The notes under the pieces: model-generated
Database searches by the model: none
Seen by the model: the letters and a program-made list of their open reading frames with translations, nothing else
Told to the model about the DNA's origin: nothing
In this document: positions 33,522-42,943 of the stretch, piece by piece
Layout: each line of letters begins with the position of its first letter
Position numbering within the stretch: the stretch's first letter is position 1
Source of the DNA: JAXMDC01 sp046349035
GTDB taxonomy: Bacteria > Pseudomonadota > Alphaproteobacteria > Rhizobiales > Kaistiaceae
Length of the DNA stretch: 64,000 bases
NCBI GenBank assembly: GCA_046349035.1
Contig: JAXMDC010000003.1
Location: forward strand, 186,001-250,000
Direction of reading: 5' to 3'
Position numbers and translations under genes: made by a program

Positions 33522-34706
33522 ATGATCAGCGCCATCGCCATCGCCGGCTACCGCTCGCTCCGTGACGTGGCGATCGCGCTGGCGCCGCTCAGCGTGGTTA
33601 CCGGCCCCAACGGCAGCGGCAAGTCGAGCCTCTACCGCGCGCTCCGCCTTCTCGCCGATGTCGCGCAGGGGCGGATCGTCCAGTCGCTGGCGGCCGAGGG
33701 CGGCCTCGGCTCGACCCTTTGGGCAGGACCGGAATCCTTCGGCCGGGCCGTCAAGCGCGGCGAACAGGCGGTCGAGGGGACAACCCGCAAGGGGCCGATC
33801 AGCCTTCGCCTCGGCTTCGGCGGCGACGATTACGGCTATGCCATCGACCTCGGCCTTCCCGTCCCCGCCGACACGATGTTCGGCCGCGACCCGGCGATCA
33901 AGGCGGAAAGCGTCTGGGTCGGGCCGCGCCTCGGCCGGGTCAGCGTCTTTGCCGAACGGCGGGGCGGCAGCGTGCGGATCCGCGAGGAGAGCGGCGCCTG
34001 GCGGCAGGCGACGACGACGCTGGGGCTGCTCGACAGCATGATGACCCACGCCGCCGATCCGCGCGAGGCGCCGGAACTCCTGGCGCTCCGCGACCGGATG
34101 CGCGACTGGCGCTTCTACGACAGCCTCCGCACCGACCGCGAGGCGCCGGCGCGTCGGCCGCAGATCGGCACCTATACGCCGGTCCTCGCCAATGACGGCG
34201 CCGATCTGGCCGCCGCGGTGCAGACCATCCGCGAGATCGGCGACGGCGAAGCCTTCGACCGGGCGATCGCCGACGCCTTCGCCGGAGCGGCACTCGAGGT
34301 GATCGAGGCCGACGGCTACTTCGAGGTGGCGATGCGCCAGGAGGGGCTGCTGCGGCCGTTGAAGGCGGCCGAACTCTCCGACGGGACGCTCCGCTACCTC
34401 CTCCTCGCGGCAGCGCTGCTCTCGCCGCGACCGCCGAGCCTGATGGTCTTGAACGAGCCGGAGACCAGCCTCCACGCCGACCTCCTGCCGCCGCTGGCGC
34501 GGCTGATCGCTCACGCCGCGACGCTGTCGCAGATCGTCGTCGTGTCGCATGCCGCGGCCCTGGTCGAGGCGCTGACCGAGGGACCGACCGCCAAACGCAT
34601 CGACCTCGCCAAGGAACTCGGCGAGACGGTGGTCGCCGGCGAGCGGCCGGACTGGACTTGGCCGTCGCGGCAGACTTCGGCGGCGAATGCGGCTGCGGCT
34701 ACTTGA
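33522..34706 (+). CDS. RecF-like predicted ATPase (COG4637 type)
   Basis: A 394-residue ABC-class ATPase. Walker A is VTGPNGSGKSS near residue 27, the signature helix reads AAELSDGTLRYLLLAA near 280, and Walker B is LMVLNEPETSLHADLL near 306. SQIVVVSHAAAL gives the switch histidine. Such small RecF/SMC-like ATPases have no assigned function; no partner nuclease (TOPRIM) is seen. The ATG at 33522 follows a GGGGGGG tract. It overlaps by eight bases, tail to tail, the end of paralog B. It is possibly inserted into an older tandem array of the small secreted genes. Confidence 0.85.
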   Translation: MISAIAIAGYRSLRDVAIALAPLSVVTGPNGSGKSSLYRALRLLADVAQGRIVQSLAAEGGLGSTLWAGPESFGRAVKRGEQAVEGTTRKGPISLRLGFGGDDYGYAIDLGLPVPADTMFGRDPAIKAESVWVGPRLGRVSVFAERRGGSVRIREESGAWRQATTTLGLLDSMMTHAADPREAPELLALRDRMRDWRFYDSLRTDREAPARRPQIGTYTPVLANDGADLAAAVQTIREIGDGEAFDRAIADAFAGAALEVIEADGYFEVAMRQEGLLRPLKAAELSDGTLRYLLLAAALLSPRPPSLMVLNEPETSLHADLLPPLARLIAHAATLSQIVVVSHAAALVEALTEGPTAKRIDLAKELGETVVAGERPDWTWPSRQTSAANAAAAT

Positions 34707-35298
34707 AGAGGAGCTTCAACTCGGCGACGTAAGGCTTGACGGCGTCGATATTCTGCTGCGGCGGCTTGGGGATCAGCGCACCCTGCGCCTGGATGGCGGC
34801 AATCGCCTTCTGCTTCTGGTCGGCGGAGAGGGAGGTGTTGGCCTGAATGGCGGCGATCGCCTTGGCCATGCCGTCGCCGGCGGCATCGCTGCCGACATAG
34901 GCGATGGCGGTGGTGGTCGAGAGCATCACCGCCAGCCAGTCGGGGAAGTCCTTGAAGCCGTATTTGGCGACAACGCCGTTCAATTCGCCGGTGACGGCGG
35001 CGACCCCCATCAATACGGCGAAGGAGTCGGTGGTGCCGGTGCCGGCGCGGTCGGCGATCTTGTACTTGGCCTTGATGGCGTCGGCGCTCTTCTTCACGTC
35101 CGGGAAGCTCTTGATCAGCGCGTTGATGCGGTCGGCGGTCAGCGGCGCCTGGGTCATTGCCGCGAAGGCGTTGGGGCGAGCAGCGGGCGTGGCGGTCGTC
35201 GGCGGCGCCTGAGCAAGCGCGGGCGCCATGCCAAGGGCAAGGGCGACGAGCAGCGGCAGGCGGCGAGCGGCGTGCAGCGTGGTGGGCTGGCCTGGCAT
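34699..35298 (-). CDS. Secreted hypothetical protein, paralog B
   Basis: A 199-residue exported protein paralogous to the one at 32451-33050. Signal peptide: RRLPLLVALALGMAPALAQ. The mature part shares the layout: APLTADRINALIKSFPDVKKSADAIKAKYKI, VAKYGFKDFPDWLAVML, and LIPKPPQQNIDAVKPYVAEL. The start at 35298 is well placed before the signal; the longer frame to 35589 is not credible. No motif suggests a function. Eight bases at its 3' end overlap the ATPase gene on the other strand. Confidence 0.8.
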   Translation of the reverse strand: MPGQPTTLHAARRLPLLVALALGMAPALAQAPPTTATPAARPNAFAAMTQAPLTADRINALIKSFPDVKKSADAIKAKYKIADRAGTGTTDSFAVLMGVAAVTGELNGVVAKYGFKDFPDWLAVMLSTTTAIAYVGSDAAGDGMAKAIAAIQANTSLSADQKQKAIAAIQAQGALIPKPPQQNIDAVKPYVAELKLLFK

Positions 35299-35485
35299 AT
35301 CCACTCCTCTTCCCGGACGACTCAGCGCCACGGCTTGGCATCCTAGGCGACAATGCGGCGGAGGGTAGGCGAAGCGACGAGGCGGTCGCGCGTATGTGAT
35401 CGCGGCGCCTTGCGTCACGACGGCGGCTCGTTGCAATAGGCGACGATGCCGACCCGCTTCTCCTTTTTCGACCGGAGCGCGCCTT

Positions 35486-35965
35486 ATGCCGAAACCGATC
35501 CTCGCTCTCCTGGCCGCCTTCGCCGTTCTCGCTTGCGGCATCGGCGAGGCCGTCGCTGCCGATTCGCCGAAGACGCTGCTCGACGGCATCTACGCCAAAT
35601 ATGTCGGGCCGCGGGCCAAGGCCAAAGGCGTCCGCCTCGACAGCCAGGCGCAGATCAACGCCCTCTTCACTCCCGCGGTGGCGGCGATGATCCTCGCCGA
35701 CCGCAAGGCGGCGGCAGCCCGCAAGGAGGTGCCCAATCTCGACGGGGACCCCTTTGTCGACGCACAGGATTACGAGATCACCGGCGTCCAGGTGGTGGTG
35801 ACGCTGACCGATGGCGACAAGTCGCGGGCGACGGCGGTCGCCATGTTCAAGAACTTCGGCAAGCCGGTCAGCGTCGACTACGTGCTCCTCAAGACCAAGG
35901 CCGGCTGGCGAATCGACGACATCAAATGGCCGGAGGGGTCGCTCCGCGCCGTGCTGAAACCGTGA
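35486..35965 (+). CDS. DUF3828 family secreted protein
   Basis: A 159-residue exported protein. Signal peptide: PILALLAAFAVLACGIGEAVA. The mature domain is of DUF3828 type, a small NTF2-like fold: LLDGIYAKYVG, FTPAVAAMILADRKAAAA, and the closing KAGWRIDDIKW. It is probably a periplasmic binding or chaperone-like protein; no active site is known. The gene is divergent from paralog B, 187 bases apart. The ATG at 35486 starts the signal peptide; the upstream frame to 35396 is Arg/Cys-rich and not credible. Confidence 0.8.
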   Translation: MPKPILALLAAFAVLACGIGEAVAADSPKTLLDGIYAKYVGPRAKAKGVRLDSQAQINALFTPAVAAMILADRKAAAARKEVPNLDGDPFVDAQDYEITGVQVVVTLTDGDKSRATAVAMFKNFGKPVSVDYVLLKTKAGWRIDDIKWPEGSLRAVLKP

Positions 35966-36116
35966 GGAAGGGATATTGAAAGCCGACGGGCGCGGGGCGA
36001 CATAGAGGCAGCAATGTCAATCGCCGGACGCCCGACGCCGATCCCCAGCCTCCGAAGGTGTGCATAGGCACGTGTCGCACGAACTCCTCGCCCGCGAATC
36101 GGCGCACACTCCACCG

Positions 36117-36614
36117 ATGAACCAGATCGCGGCGCTGCCGCGCACCGCCCTTCCCTTCGCCATCCGCCGGGCTCGCCTCGAGGACGCGGCTACGCTGGCC
36201 GAGATCGAGCGGGCGGCGTTCAGCGTCGAGCACTATGGCAACATGCTGCTGACGAAGCGCAGCTTCGTCGGCCACATTGCCGGCGGGCGGAACGTGGTGC
36301 CGGTGGCGGTGGCGCCGGAGGGGCCGGTGTTCGGCTACTCGCTCGGCTTCCTCAAGAAAGGCTCGCCCTATCTCCGCTTCGTATCGCTGGCGGTGCTCCC
36401 CGCCTTCGAGGGGCGTGGCGCCGGCTCGGCGCTGGTCGGGGCGCTGGAGGACCATGCGCGGGCGACCGGCCTCGTCGGCGTTCGCCTGGAAGTGCGGGCC
36501 GACAACCAGCGTCTTCGCGACCGTTACACGCGCCGCGGCTACCGCGTCTTCACCGTCGTCGACGACTACTATGCCGACGGCTGCGCGGCGGTGCGGATGG
36601 TGCTGAAGTTCTAG
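36117..36614 (+). CDS. GNAT N-acetyltransferase (RimI-like)
   Basis: A 165-residue acetyltransferase with the RimI layout: FAIRRARLEDAATLAEIERAAF at the N-terminus, acetyl-CoA-binding motif A RFVSLAVLPAFEGRGAGSALVGAL near residue 90, then VRLEVRADNQRLRDRYTRRGYRV. It lies upstream of a RimK-type ATP-grasp ligase on the same strand, 348 bases away. GNAT plus ATP-grasp pairs make N-acylated peptides in some systems; here that is an inference. The ATG 36117 is the start that matches the family. Confidence 0.88.
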   Translation: MNQIAALPRTALPFAIRRARLEDAATLAEIERAAFSVEHYGNMLLTKRSFVGHIAGGRNVVPVAVAPEGPVFGYSLGFLKKGSPYLRFVSLAVLPAFEGRGAGSALVGALEDHARATGLVGVRLEVRADNQRLRDRYTRRGYRVFTVVDDYYADGCAAVRMVLKF

Positions 36615-36962
36615 AGGCGGCCCCGATTAACTGGTTAATGCAGAGCTTGCCAGGCGTTGCGAAGGGCCGGCCGCGTTGTCCCAAGAAAAAGATGGGACGG
36701 CGGGTGCATGAGGTTTGCCCCGCCTCTTATTCCGGTGTAACGAGTCCCGCCGAGGCCGAACTGGATATTTGCCAGACGGAAGGCTGTTCTTCGATGGAAC
36801 GCGCCCAGGACTGGGGCAAACGCTGCTTGGCCGAACTGCGCCACCGGCCGCAGACCGCCGGAGCAACGATTCACTCGGGTAACGATGCGCGGTAAACGGC
36901 GCCGAAGGTCGTGGCGCCGGTCGAGCGCCCCTCCCCCTAATCACGGCGGACAACGCTAAGCG
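36615..36962. other. 348-base gap between the GNAT and RimK-type genes
   Basis: This contains a perfect inverted repeat (36626-36639) and a stem (GTCCCA 36678-36683, TGGGAC 36693-36698) with a 9-base loop. A frame at 36638-36895 has no ribosome-binding site and unlikely composition. No terminator with a U-run is visible, so read-through from the GNAT gene is possible. Confidence 0.45.
36626..36639. promoter_or_regulatory. Palindromic TTAAC/GTTAA site
   Basis: ATTAAC, TG, GTTAAT form a perfect 14-base inverted repeat 12 bases after the GNAT gene. The halves recall TTAAC-type regulator sites, but the spacing differs from the CtrA box at minC. Its role is unknown. Confidence 0.3.
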
Positions 36963-38435
36963 ATGTCGAGCTGGATCATCCTGGTCGATTCGCTGCGCGA
37001 CTTCGACAACGCCGCGACCCCGCACAAGGTCATCACGTCGAAGGATTATCTCGCCCGGCCGCAGCTCTTCCAGGGCGCCCGCCCGAAGATCATCAACCTT
37101 TCCCGCTCCTTCGCCTACCAGAGCCGCGGCTACTACTGCTCGCTGCTCGCCGAGGCGCGCGGCCACCGGGTGATGCCGAGCGTGGAGACGATGAACGATC
37201 TCTCCTCGCGCTCGCTCTATAGCCAGGCGATCCCCGACCTCGAGGACGCGCTCAACAAGGCGCTCGCCGCCAGCGACGACAAGGAGCTGCCGACGCGCGT
37301 CCTGGTCTCGTTCGGCGTCGTCACCGACCGCCGCCTCGACCGCTTCGGCCGCCTGCTGTTCGACTGGTACCGCTGCCCGATCATCGAGGTGACGGTCGAG
37401 AACGCCGGCAACGGCCACGGGCCGCGGCCGCAGATCAAGCGCCTGGCGCCGGTGCCGGTCGGCAAGCTGTCGCCGGAAGAGCTGCGGATGTTCCACATCG
37501 CGCTGCACGATCACACGCGGCGCGAATGGCGCTCCAAGAAGGCGCGGACCAGCCCCCGCTACTCCTTCGCCACGCTGTACGACCCCAAGGAGGCGCTGCC
37601 GCCCTCCTCGCTGTCGACGCTCCGCCACTGGGCGCGGGTCGCCGAAAAGCTCGGGGTCGAAATCGAGCCGATCACCAAGAAGGATCTTGGCCGCCTCGCC
37701 GAATTCGACGCGCTGTTCATCCGCGAGACGACCGCGATCGACAACCACACCTACCGTTTCGCCCGCAGGGCGACCCAGGAAGGGATGCCGGTCATCGACG
37801 ACCCGATCTCGATGATCCGCTGCACCAACAAGGTCTATCTCAACGAACTGATGACCGGGAACGGCATCGCCGTGCCGCCGACAGTCATCATCGCCGGCAC
37901 GTCCGACCTCGAACGCGCCGCCGACGAACTCGGCTTCCCGCTGGTGCTGAAGGTGCCGGACTCCTCGTTCAGCCGCGGCGTCAAGAAGGTCGACACAGCA
38001 GCCGAGCTGCACGACCTCGCCGCCGCCTGGCTGAAAGACACCGACCTCGTCCTCGCGCAGTCCTTCATGCCGACGCATTTCGACTGGCGGGTCGGCGTGC
38101 TCGGCGGCAAGCCGCTGTTCGTCGTCCAGTATCTGATGGCCAAGAAGCACTGGCAGATCGTCAAGCACAACTCGGACGGCTCGGCGACCGAGGGGACGTT
38201 CAAGTCGATGACGCTCGGCGAAGCGCCGCCGCAGGTGATCGACATCGGCCTTCGAGCCGCCTCGCTGATCGGCACCGGCCTCTACGGCGTCGATATCAAG
38301 GAAACCGCCGACGGCTTCTTCGTCGTCGAAGTCAACGACAACCCCAATATCGAGCACGGGGTTGAGGACTTCTCGGAGAAGGACCAGGTGTGGGTCGAAC
38401 TCACCAAGTGGTTCATCGACCGCCTGGAAGTGTAG
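36963..38435 (+). CDS. RimK-family ATP-grasp ligase
   Basis: A 490-residue ATP-dependent carboxylate-amine ligase. The N-terminal ~200 residues are the RimK-associated domain (MSSWIILVDSLRDFDNAATP, GARPKIINLSRSFAYQSRGYYCSLLAEARGHR). The ATP-grasp part follows: PLVLKVPDSSFSRGVKKV near 320 for ATP, and YGVDIKETADGFFVVEVNDNPNIE near 445 for Mg and substrate. It likely adds an amino acid (often Glu) to a protein or small molecule. The GNAT gene upstream hints at an acylated peptide product. No regulatory site is close to its start other than the palindrome at 36626. Confidence 0.9.
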   Translation: MSSWIILVDSLRDFDNAATPHKVITSKDYLARPQLFQGARPKIINLSRSFAYQSRGYYCSLLAEARGHRVMPSVETMNDLSSRSLYSQAIPDLEDALNKALAASDDKELPTRVLVSFGVVTDRRLDRFGRLLFDWYRCPIIEVTVENAGNGHGPRPQIKRLAPVPVGKLSPEELRMFHIALHDHTRREWRSKKARTSPRYSFATLYDPKEALPPSSLSTLRHWARVAEKLGVEIEPITKKDLGRLAEFDALFIRETTAIDNHTYRFARRATQEGMPVIDDPISMIRCTNKVYLNELMTGNGIAVPPTVIIAGTSDLERAADELGFPLVLKVPDSSFSRGVKKVDTAAELHDLAAAWLKDTDLVLAQSFMPTHFDWRVGVLGGKPLFVVQYLMAKKHWQIVKHNSDGSATEGTFKSMTLGEAPPQVIDIGLRAASLIGTGLYGVDIKETADGFFVVEVNDNPNIEHGVEDFSEKDQVWVELTKWFIDRLEV

Positions 38436-38447
38436 CGGACGCCGGGG

Positions 38448-38804
38448 CTAGAGGCTCGGCATCGGCAGGCACTCCATGATCTCCACCGAGTCGCCGGGGA
38501 AGATCGTGAAATGCGGGTGGTTGTCGAAGAGACGGGCCGCCGCTTCGTGCGAGTCGGCCTCCAGGATCACATAGCCGACCATCGTATTCTTGATGTCGGC
38601 GATGCCGTCCGGCGAGGCGCTCTTGGTCTTCCCGAGTGGGGTTCCGTGGTCGCGGATGACGGAGGAATTGGCGACCGCCCAATCCCGCCACGCCTCCATC
38701 CCGGAGCGCCGCCGCGCGGCCTGGCCGGCTGCATCCAGTTCGTTCCAGCGCGCCCGTTCGAAGCCGGCCGGGGTGCCGATATAGATCGCTAGGAATTTCT
38801 TCAT
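38448..38804 (-). CDS. YCII-related small protein
   Basis: A 118-residue protein of the YciI-like superfamily: KKFLAIYIGTPAGFERARW, then YVILEADSHEAAARLFDNHPHFTIFPG and EIMECLPMP. These alpha-beta barrel proteins are dimers of unknown or diverse function. It is divergent from an HxlR-type regulator across a palindromic AT-rich site, so it is probably a target of that regulator. The start at 38804 is good. Confidence 0.85.
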   Translation of the reverse strand: MKKFLAIYIGTPAGFERARWNELDAAGQAARRRSGMEAWRDWAVANSSVIRDHGTPLGKTKSASPDGIADIKNTMVGYVILEADSHEAAARLFDNHPHFTIFPGDSVEIMECLPMPSL

Positions 38805-38826
38805 GGTCGACCCTCATATTGAATGA

Positions 38827-38851
38827 TCCTATATTAGGACTATTCTGTCCT
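38827..38851. promoter_or_regulatory. Overlapping inverted repeats between yciI-like and HxlR-type genes
   Basis: TCCTA-TAT-TAGGA (38827-38839) is a perfect inverted repeat, and AGGAC (38836-38840) with GTCCT (38847-38851) forms a second. The stretch is AT-rich and is shared by the two divergent promoters. It is the probable operator of the HxlR-type regulator for both genes. Confidence 0.55.
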
Positions 38852-38876
38852 TAATAGCAAGCAAGCGGGGAACCGC

Positions 38877-39494
38877 ATGACCGGGATGCGCAGCTACGGA
38901 GACCCTTGCGGTATCGCCCGCGCGCTCGACGCGGTCGGCGAGCGCTGGGCGCTGCTGATCGTCCGCGAACTCCTGTACGGGCCGAAGCGCTTTAGCGACC
39001 TTCGCGCCGCCCTTGGCGCCAGCCCGAACGTCCTCTCGCAACGGCTCGACGAACTGGAAGCGAGCGGGGTCGTGGCGCGGCGGGTCAGCGGCGGCGCGCT
39101 CTACGAGCTTTCGCCCTGGGGGCGGGAACTCCATCCGATCCTCCTCCAGATCGGCGGTTGGGGCGCCAAATCGGGCGACAGGCCGCAAGGCGAGCTGACG
39201 GTCGATGCGTTGATGGCGGCGCTCGAGACGACCTTCCGCACCGAGCGCGCTCCGGATGCGGACGCGACCGTCGAGCTGCGTCTCGACGACGACCGCTTCA
39301 CGGCGGAACTCCGTGCGGGGCGGCTGGCAATTACGCGTGGGACACCGCGCCAGGCGGATGCCGTCGTCGAGTGCGAAGCGGCAGTGCTGCGTGCCGTGGT
39401 CTTCGGCGACCGGAAGCTCGTGGGCGTGCCGGTCAAGCTCGGCGGCGACGCCGAAGTGGCGCGGCGGTTCCTGCAGATGTTCGCGCGGCCCTAG
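38877..39494 (+). CDS. HxlR-type regulator with C-terminal SCP2-like domain
   Basis: A 205-residue regulator. The N-terminal 95 residues are an HxlR winged helix: GIARALDAVGERWALLIVRELL, GPKRFSDLRAALGASPNVLSQRL. From about residue 110 a small domain follows, similar in layout to sterol-carrier (SCP2-like) domains often fused to HxlR: VELRLDDDRFTAELRAGRL, and VFGDRKLVGVPVKLGGDAEVARRFLQ. This domain may bind a lipid or hydrophobic ligand. It is divergent from the YciI-like gene, with palindromes between them. Confidence 0.88.
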   Translation: MTGMRSYGDPCGIARALDAVGERWALLIVRELLYGPKRFSDLRAALGASPNVLSQRLDELEASGVVARRVSGGALYELSPWGRELHPILLQIGGWGAKSGDRPQGELTVDALMAALETTFRTERAPDADATVELRLDDDRFTAELRAGRLAITRGTPRQADAVVECEAAVLRAVVFGDRKLVGVPVKLGGDAEVARRFLQMFARP

Positions 39495-39523
39495 CCGCCG
39501 CGCGACGCACCCATTTTCAACGC

Positions 39524-40183
39524 CTAGCCGAACAGCTCCGGCCGGCGGAGCAGCAGCGCCTGGACGAGGACGATGGTCTTCAGGTCGCGGAGCGTGCCGT
39601 CGGCGAGGGCGCCCTTCAGATCGGCGAGCGGCATCTCGACCGCCTCGATCTCCTCGCTTTCATGCTCCAGGCCGCCGCCGGCATGGATGCGGTCGGCCTC
39701 GCCATATTCGGCGAGGAAGAGCGTCAGCCGTTCGGTCGAGACGCCGGGCATCGACCAGCTTGTCGCCACTTCTTCCAGGCGGTCGAGGCGGAGGCCGGCC
39801 TCCTCCAGCGCCTCGCGCCGGGCGGTCGAGGCGGGGTCGCCGTCCTCCAGGATGCCGGCGATCGCCTCCAGCGTCGTCTCCTCGCCCGAGGCGAGGAAAG
39901 CGGAGACGCGGAGTTGGCGGACCAACATGGCAACCCGGCGGAGGGGATCGTAGGCCAGCACCGCCGCACCGTCGCCGTGGCTCTCCACCTCGCGGACGGC
40001 CGGCGCCCCGGCGGCGGTGACGACGCTGACCCGGCTCAGCGTCAGCCAGCCACGATAGAGGACCTCCCGTTCCTTGACCGCGGGGCGGCCGGTTAACGAC
40101 GCCGACGCTTCCTCCGCCGGGCGGGCTGGCCGAACGGCCGGGAATTTGCCACCTTGCCGGCGGCGCCCCTCTTCATCGGCCAC
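39524..40183 (-). CDS. NUDIX hydrolase (ADP-ribose pyrophosphatase type)
   Basis: A 219-residue NUDIX enzyme. The NUDIX box starts at AGILEDGDPASTARREALEEAGL near residue 115 and holds the REALEE core. The following SWSMPGVSTERLTLFLAEY is typical of ADP-ribose or GDP-sugar pyrophosphatases. I chose the GTG start at 40183 because GAGGGGA lies six bases upstream; the frame is open further, but no start there fits. Its start is divergent from the UXS-type gene, which begins 28 bases away. Confidence 0.85.
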   Translation of the reverse strand: MADEEGRRRQGGKFPAVRPARPAEEASASLTGRPAVKEREVLYRGWLTLSRVSVVTAAGAPAVREVESHGDGAAVLAYDPLRRVAMLVRQLRVSAFLASGEETTLEAIAGILEDGDPASTARREALEEAGLRLDRLEEVATSWSMPGVSTERLTLFLAEYGEADRIHAGGGLEHESEEIEAVEMPLADLKGALADGTLRDLKTIVLVQALLLRRPELFG

Positions 40184-40210
40184 CGGTTTCCCCTCGCTCA
40201 CAGTCGATCC

Positions 40211-41164
<954 letters not shown>

Positions 41165-41189
41165 GCTGGGGCGCCGGTCGCGCCGCCGC

Positions 41190-42614
41190 TCAGGCCCGCA
41201 CGTTGTACCAGCCGCCCATGCCGCCGGAGGCGTGCTCGACCATGTGGCAGTGATAGAGCCACTTGCCGACATTGTCGGCGACCAGGGCGATCTTGATCTG
41301 GCGATCTGCTTCCATCAGCTCGACGTCGCGCCAAGGCTGACCGGTGACGGCCCGGCCGTCGCGCTCAATGACCTGGAAGTGGTGGCCGTGCAGATGCAGG
41401 GCGTGCGGGAAATAGGTGCGGTTGACGACGTCGACCACCATCGTCTCGCCTTTGACGGCGTCGAGCAGCGGCGTACCGGTCCCGAAACCGAAATAGGAGC
41501 CGCCGGAGACGCCGTTGAACTGCCAGAACTGGCCGCTCTCGCGATTGGCGCGCATGTTGCGGCCCTGACGGAAGCGGGCGCTTTGCGAGCCGCCCTCGAT
41601 GAGAAGGTTCACCTTGCGGGCGCGGGCGAGATCGGGCGCCGGCAGGTCGGGCGGCACCAGCGCCAGCTTATCGGGGCGGGGCTTGCGCCCGCCGTCGAGC
41701 ATGCGCAGCGTCGCCATCGGCAGCGCGCGGCCGCTGTCGAAGAGGCGCACCACCACGCGGTCGGGACCGTCCTCGGGGATGTCGACGACGAAGTCGGTGC
41801 GCTGGCCGGGAGCGATGCTGATGTTGCGGTTGATGTAGGGCACCGGCTCCTTGAAGGTCTGGCCGTCGACCGCGATCATCTGCATCGGCAGGCTGAAGAC
41901 GTCGAAGTCGAGGAGCCGCGCGTTGCAGGCGTTGACGCAGCGGATGCGCACACGCTCGCCGCGGATGGCGTCGAAGGTCGGGTTGAAAGTGCCGTTGACG
42001 GTGAAGGTGTTGCCGACGCGGCCGAGACGGGCCCACTCGCGGCGATCGCCGAAGGTCGCCTCGTCGATGCAGTTATTGGCGAGGAGGCGCCAATCGTCGA
42101 TGATCAGCCAGACGTCGCGGTCGACATTGAGCGGCGTCTTCTCCTCGACGATCAGCGGGCCGTAAAGGCCGCGATCGACCTGCTCCTCGGTGTGAACGTG
42201 GGTGTGGTACCAGAAGGTGCCGGCATCGGGGACGACGAAGTCGTACTCGAAGCTTTCGCCGGGCTGGACCAGCGGTTGCGTCAAACCGGGCACGCCGTCC
42301 ATGCCATTGGCGATGCGGATGCCGTGCCAGTGGATCGACGTCGGCTCGACGAGATCGTTCCGGAGGCGCACCTTGACGCGGCTGCCCTGCTTCACCCGCA
42401 GCTCCGGACCAGGGACGCTATCGTTGAAGGCCCAAACGGGGGTCGGCGCTTGGTCGGGCCCGAGCAGGGAAACCAGCGAGGGCGCGGCGCGGATGTCGAG
42501 AAAGCCGTCAGCGCCGGCGGCGATCGCCCGCTGCAGCACCCAGCCGCCACTGCCGCCCACCGTCAGAGCCGAGGCCGCGGCGGCGCCGCGCATCCATCCA
42601 CGCCGAGTGATCAT
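41190..42614 (-). CDS. Multicopper oxidase (second, Tat-exported)
   Basis: A 474-residue periplasmic multicopper oxidase. The Tat leader is MITRRGWMRGAAAASALTV. Copper-binding motifs: IHWHGIRI near 93, FWYHTHVHTEEQ near 136, HALHLHGHHFQV near 403, and WLYHCHMVEHASGGMGGW near 457. It differs clearly from the enzyme at 22246: no Met-rich insert. Relatives include CopA/laccase-type enzymes; substrate is unknown. A frame to 42791 exists, but the ATG at 42614 begins the Tat signal. Confidence 0.93.
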   Translation of the reverse strand: MITRRGWMRGAAAASALTVGGSGGWVLQRAIAAGADGFLDIRAAPSLVSLLGPDQAPTPVWAFNDSVPGPELRVKQGSRVKVRLRNDLVEPTSIHWHGIRIANGMDGVPGLTQPLVQPGESFEYDFVVPDAGTFWYHTHVHTEEQVDRGLYGPLIVEEKTPLNVDRDVWLIIDDWRLLANNCIDEATFGDRREWARLGRVGNTFTVNGTFNPTFDAIRGERVRIRCVNACNARLLDFDVFSLPMQMIAVDGQTFKEPVPYINRNISIAPGQRTDFVVDIPEDGPDRVVVRLFDSGRALPMATLRMLDGGRKPRPDKLALVPPDLPAPDLARARKVNLLIEGGSQSARFRQGRNMRANRESGQFWQFNGVSGGSYFGFGTGTPLLDAVKGETMVVDVVNRTYFPHALHLHGHHFQVIERDGRAVTGQPWRDVELMEADRQIKIALVADNVGKWLYHCHMVEHASGGMGGWYNVRA

Positions 42615-42943
42615 TCTGCCCACCTTGCCCGCCGCAGCGGAGCCAAACCCCACACAAAATCGTATAGCGCAGTCGTGATGAACGCCAGCCGCGACAGACA
42701 TTTGCGACCAAATGCTTGCGTGCGCGTTAGCAGCAGAGCGGCCGGGAATTAAGCAATAATAGCCAAATGCCCGATTCGTCGCCTTGCACAACCTGGGGGA
42801 GTGTGCTGGATAGTATTTGACGTAACCTTGAGCAAATCACGGTTGCCGTCGGTCTGGACCTCCCGAGGCCGGCCCGCCAAACGTAACAAGTACTGCTGGT
42901 CACCGGCCGCCTTGGGTCGGTGATGACTGAGAGGATTTTCGTA
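42615..42943. other. 329-base divergent region of multicopper oxidase and XRE regulator
   Basis: It contains CATTTG (42699-42704) and CAAATG (42709-42714) as a perfect inverted repeat with CGAC between. CCAAATGC occurs twice (42708 and about 42772). AT-rich stretches near 42750-42775 and 42815-42825 look promoter-like. Both flanking genes may be regulated here. Confidence 0.45.

Noticed and set aside
36638..36895. Possible 85-codon gene between GNAT and RimK
   Set aside because: Composition is Arg/Cys-rich, it crosses two hairpins and has no ribosome-binding site.
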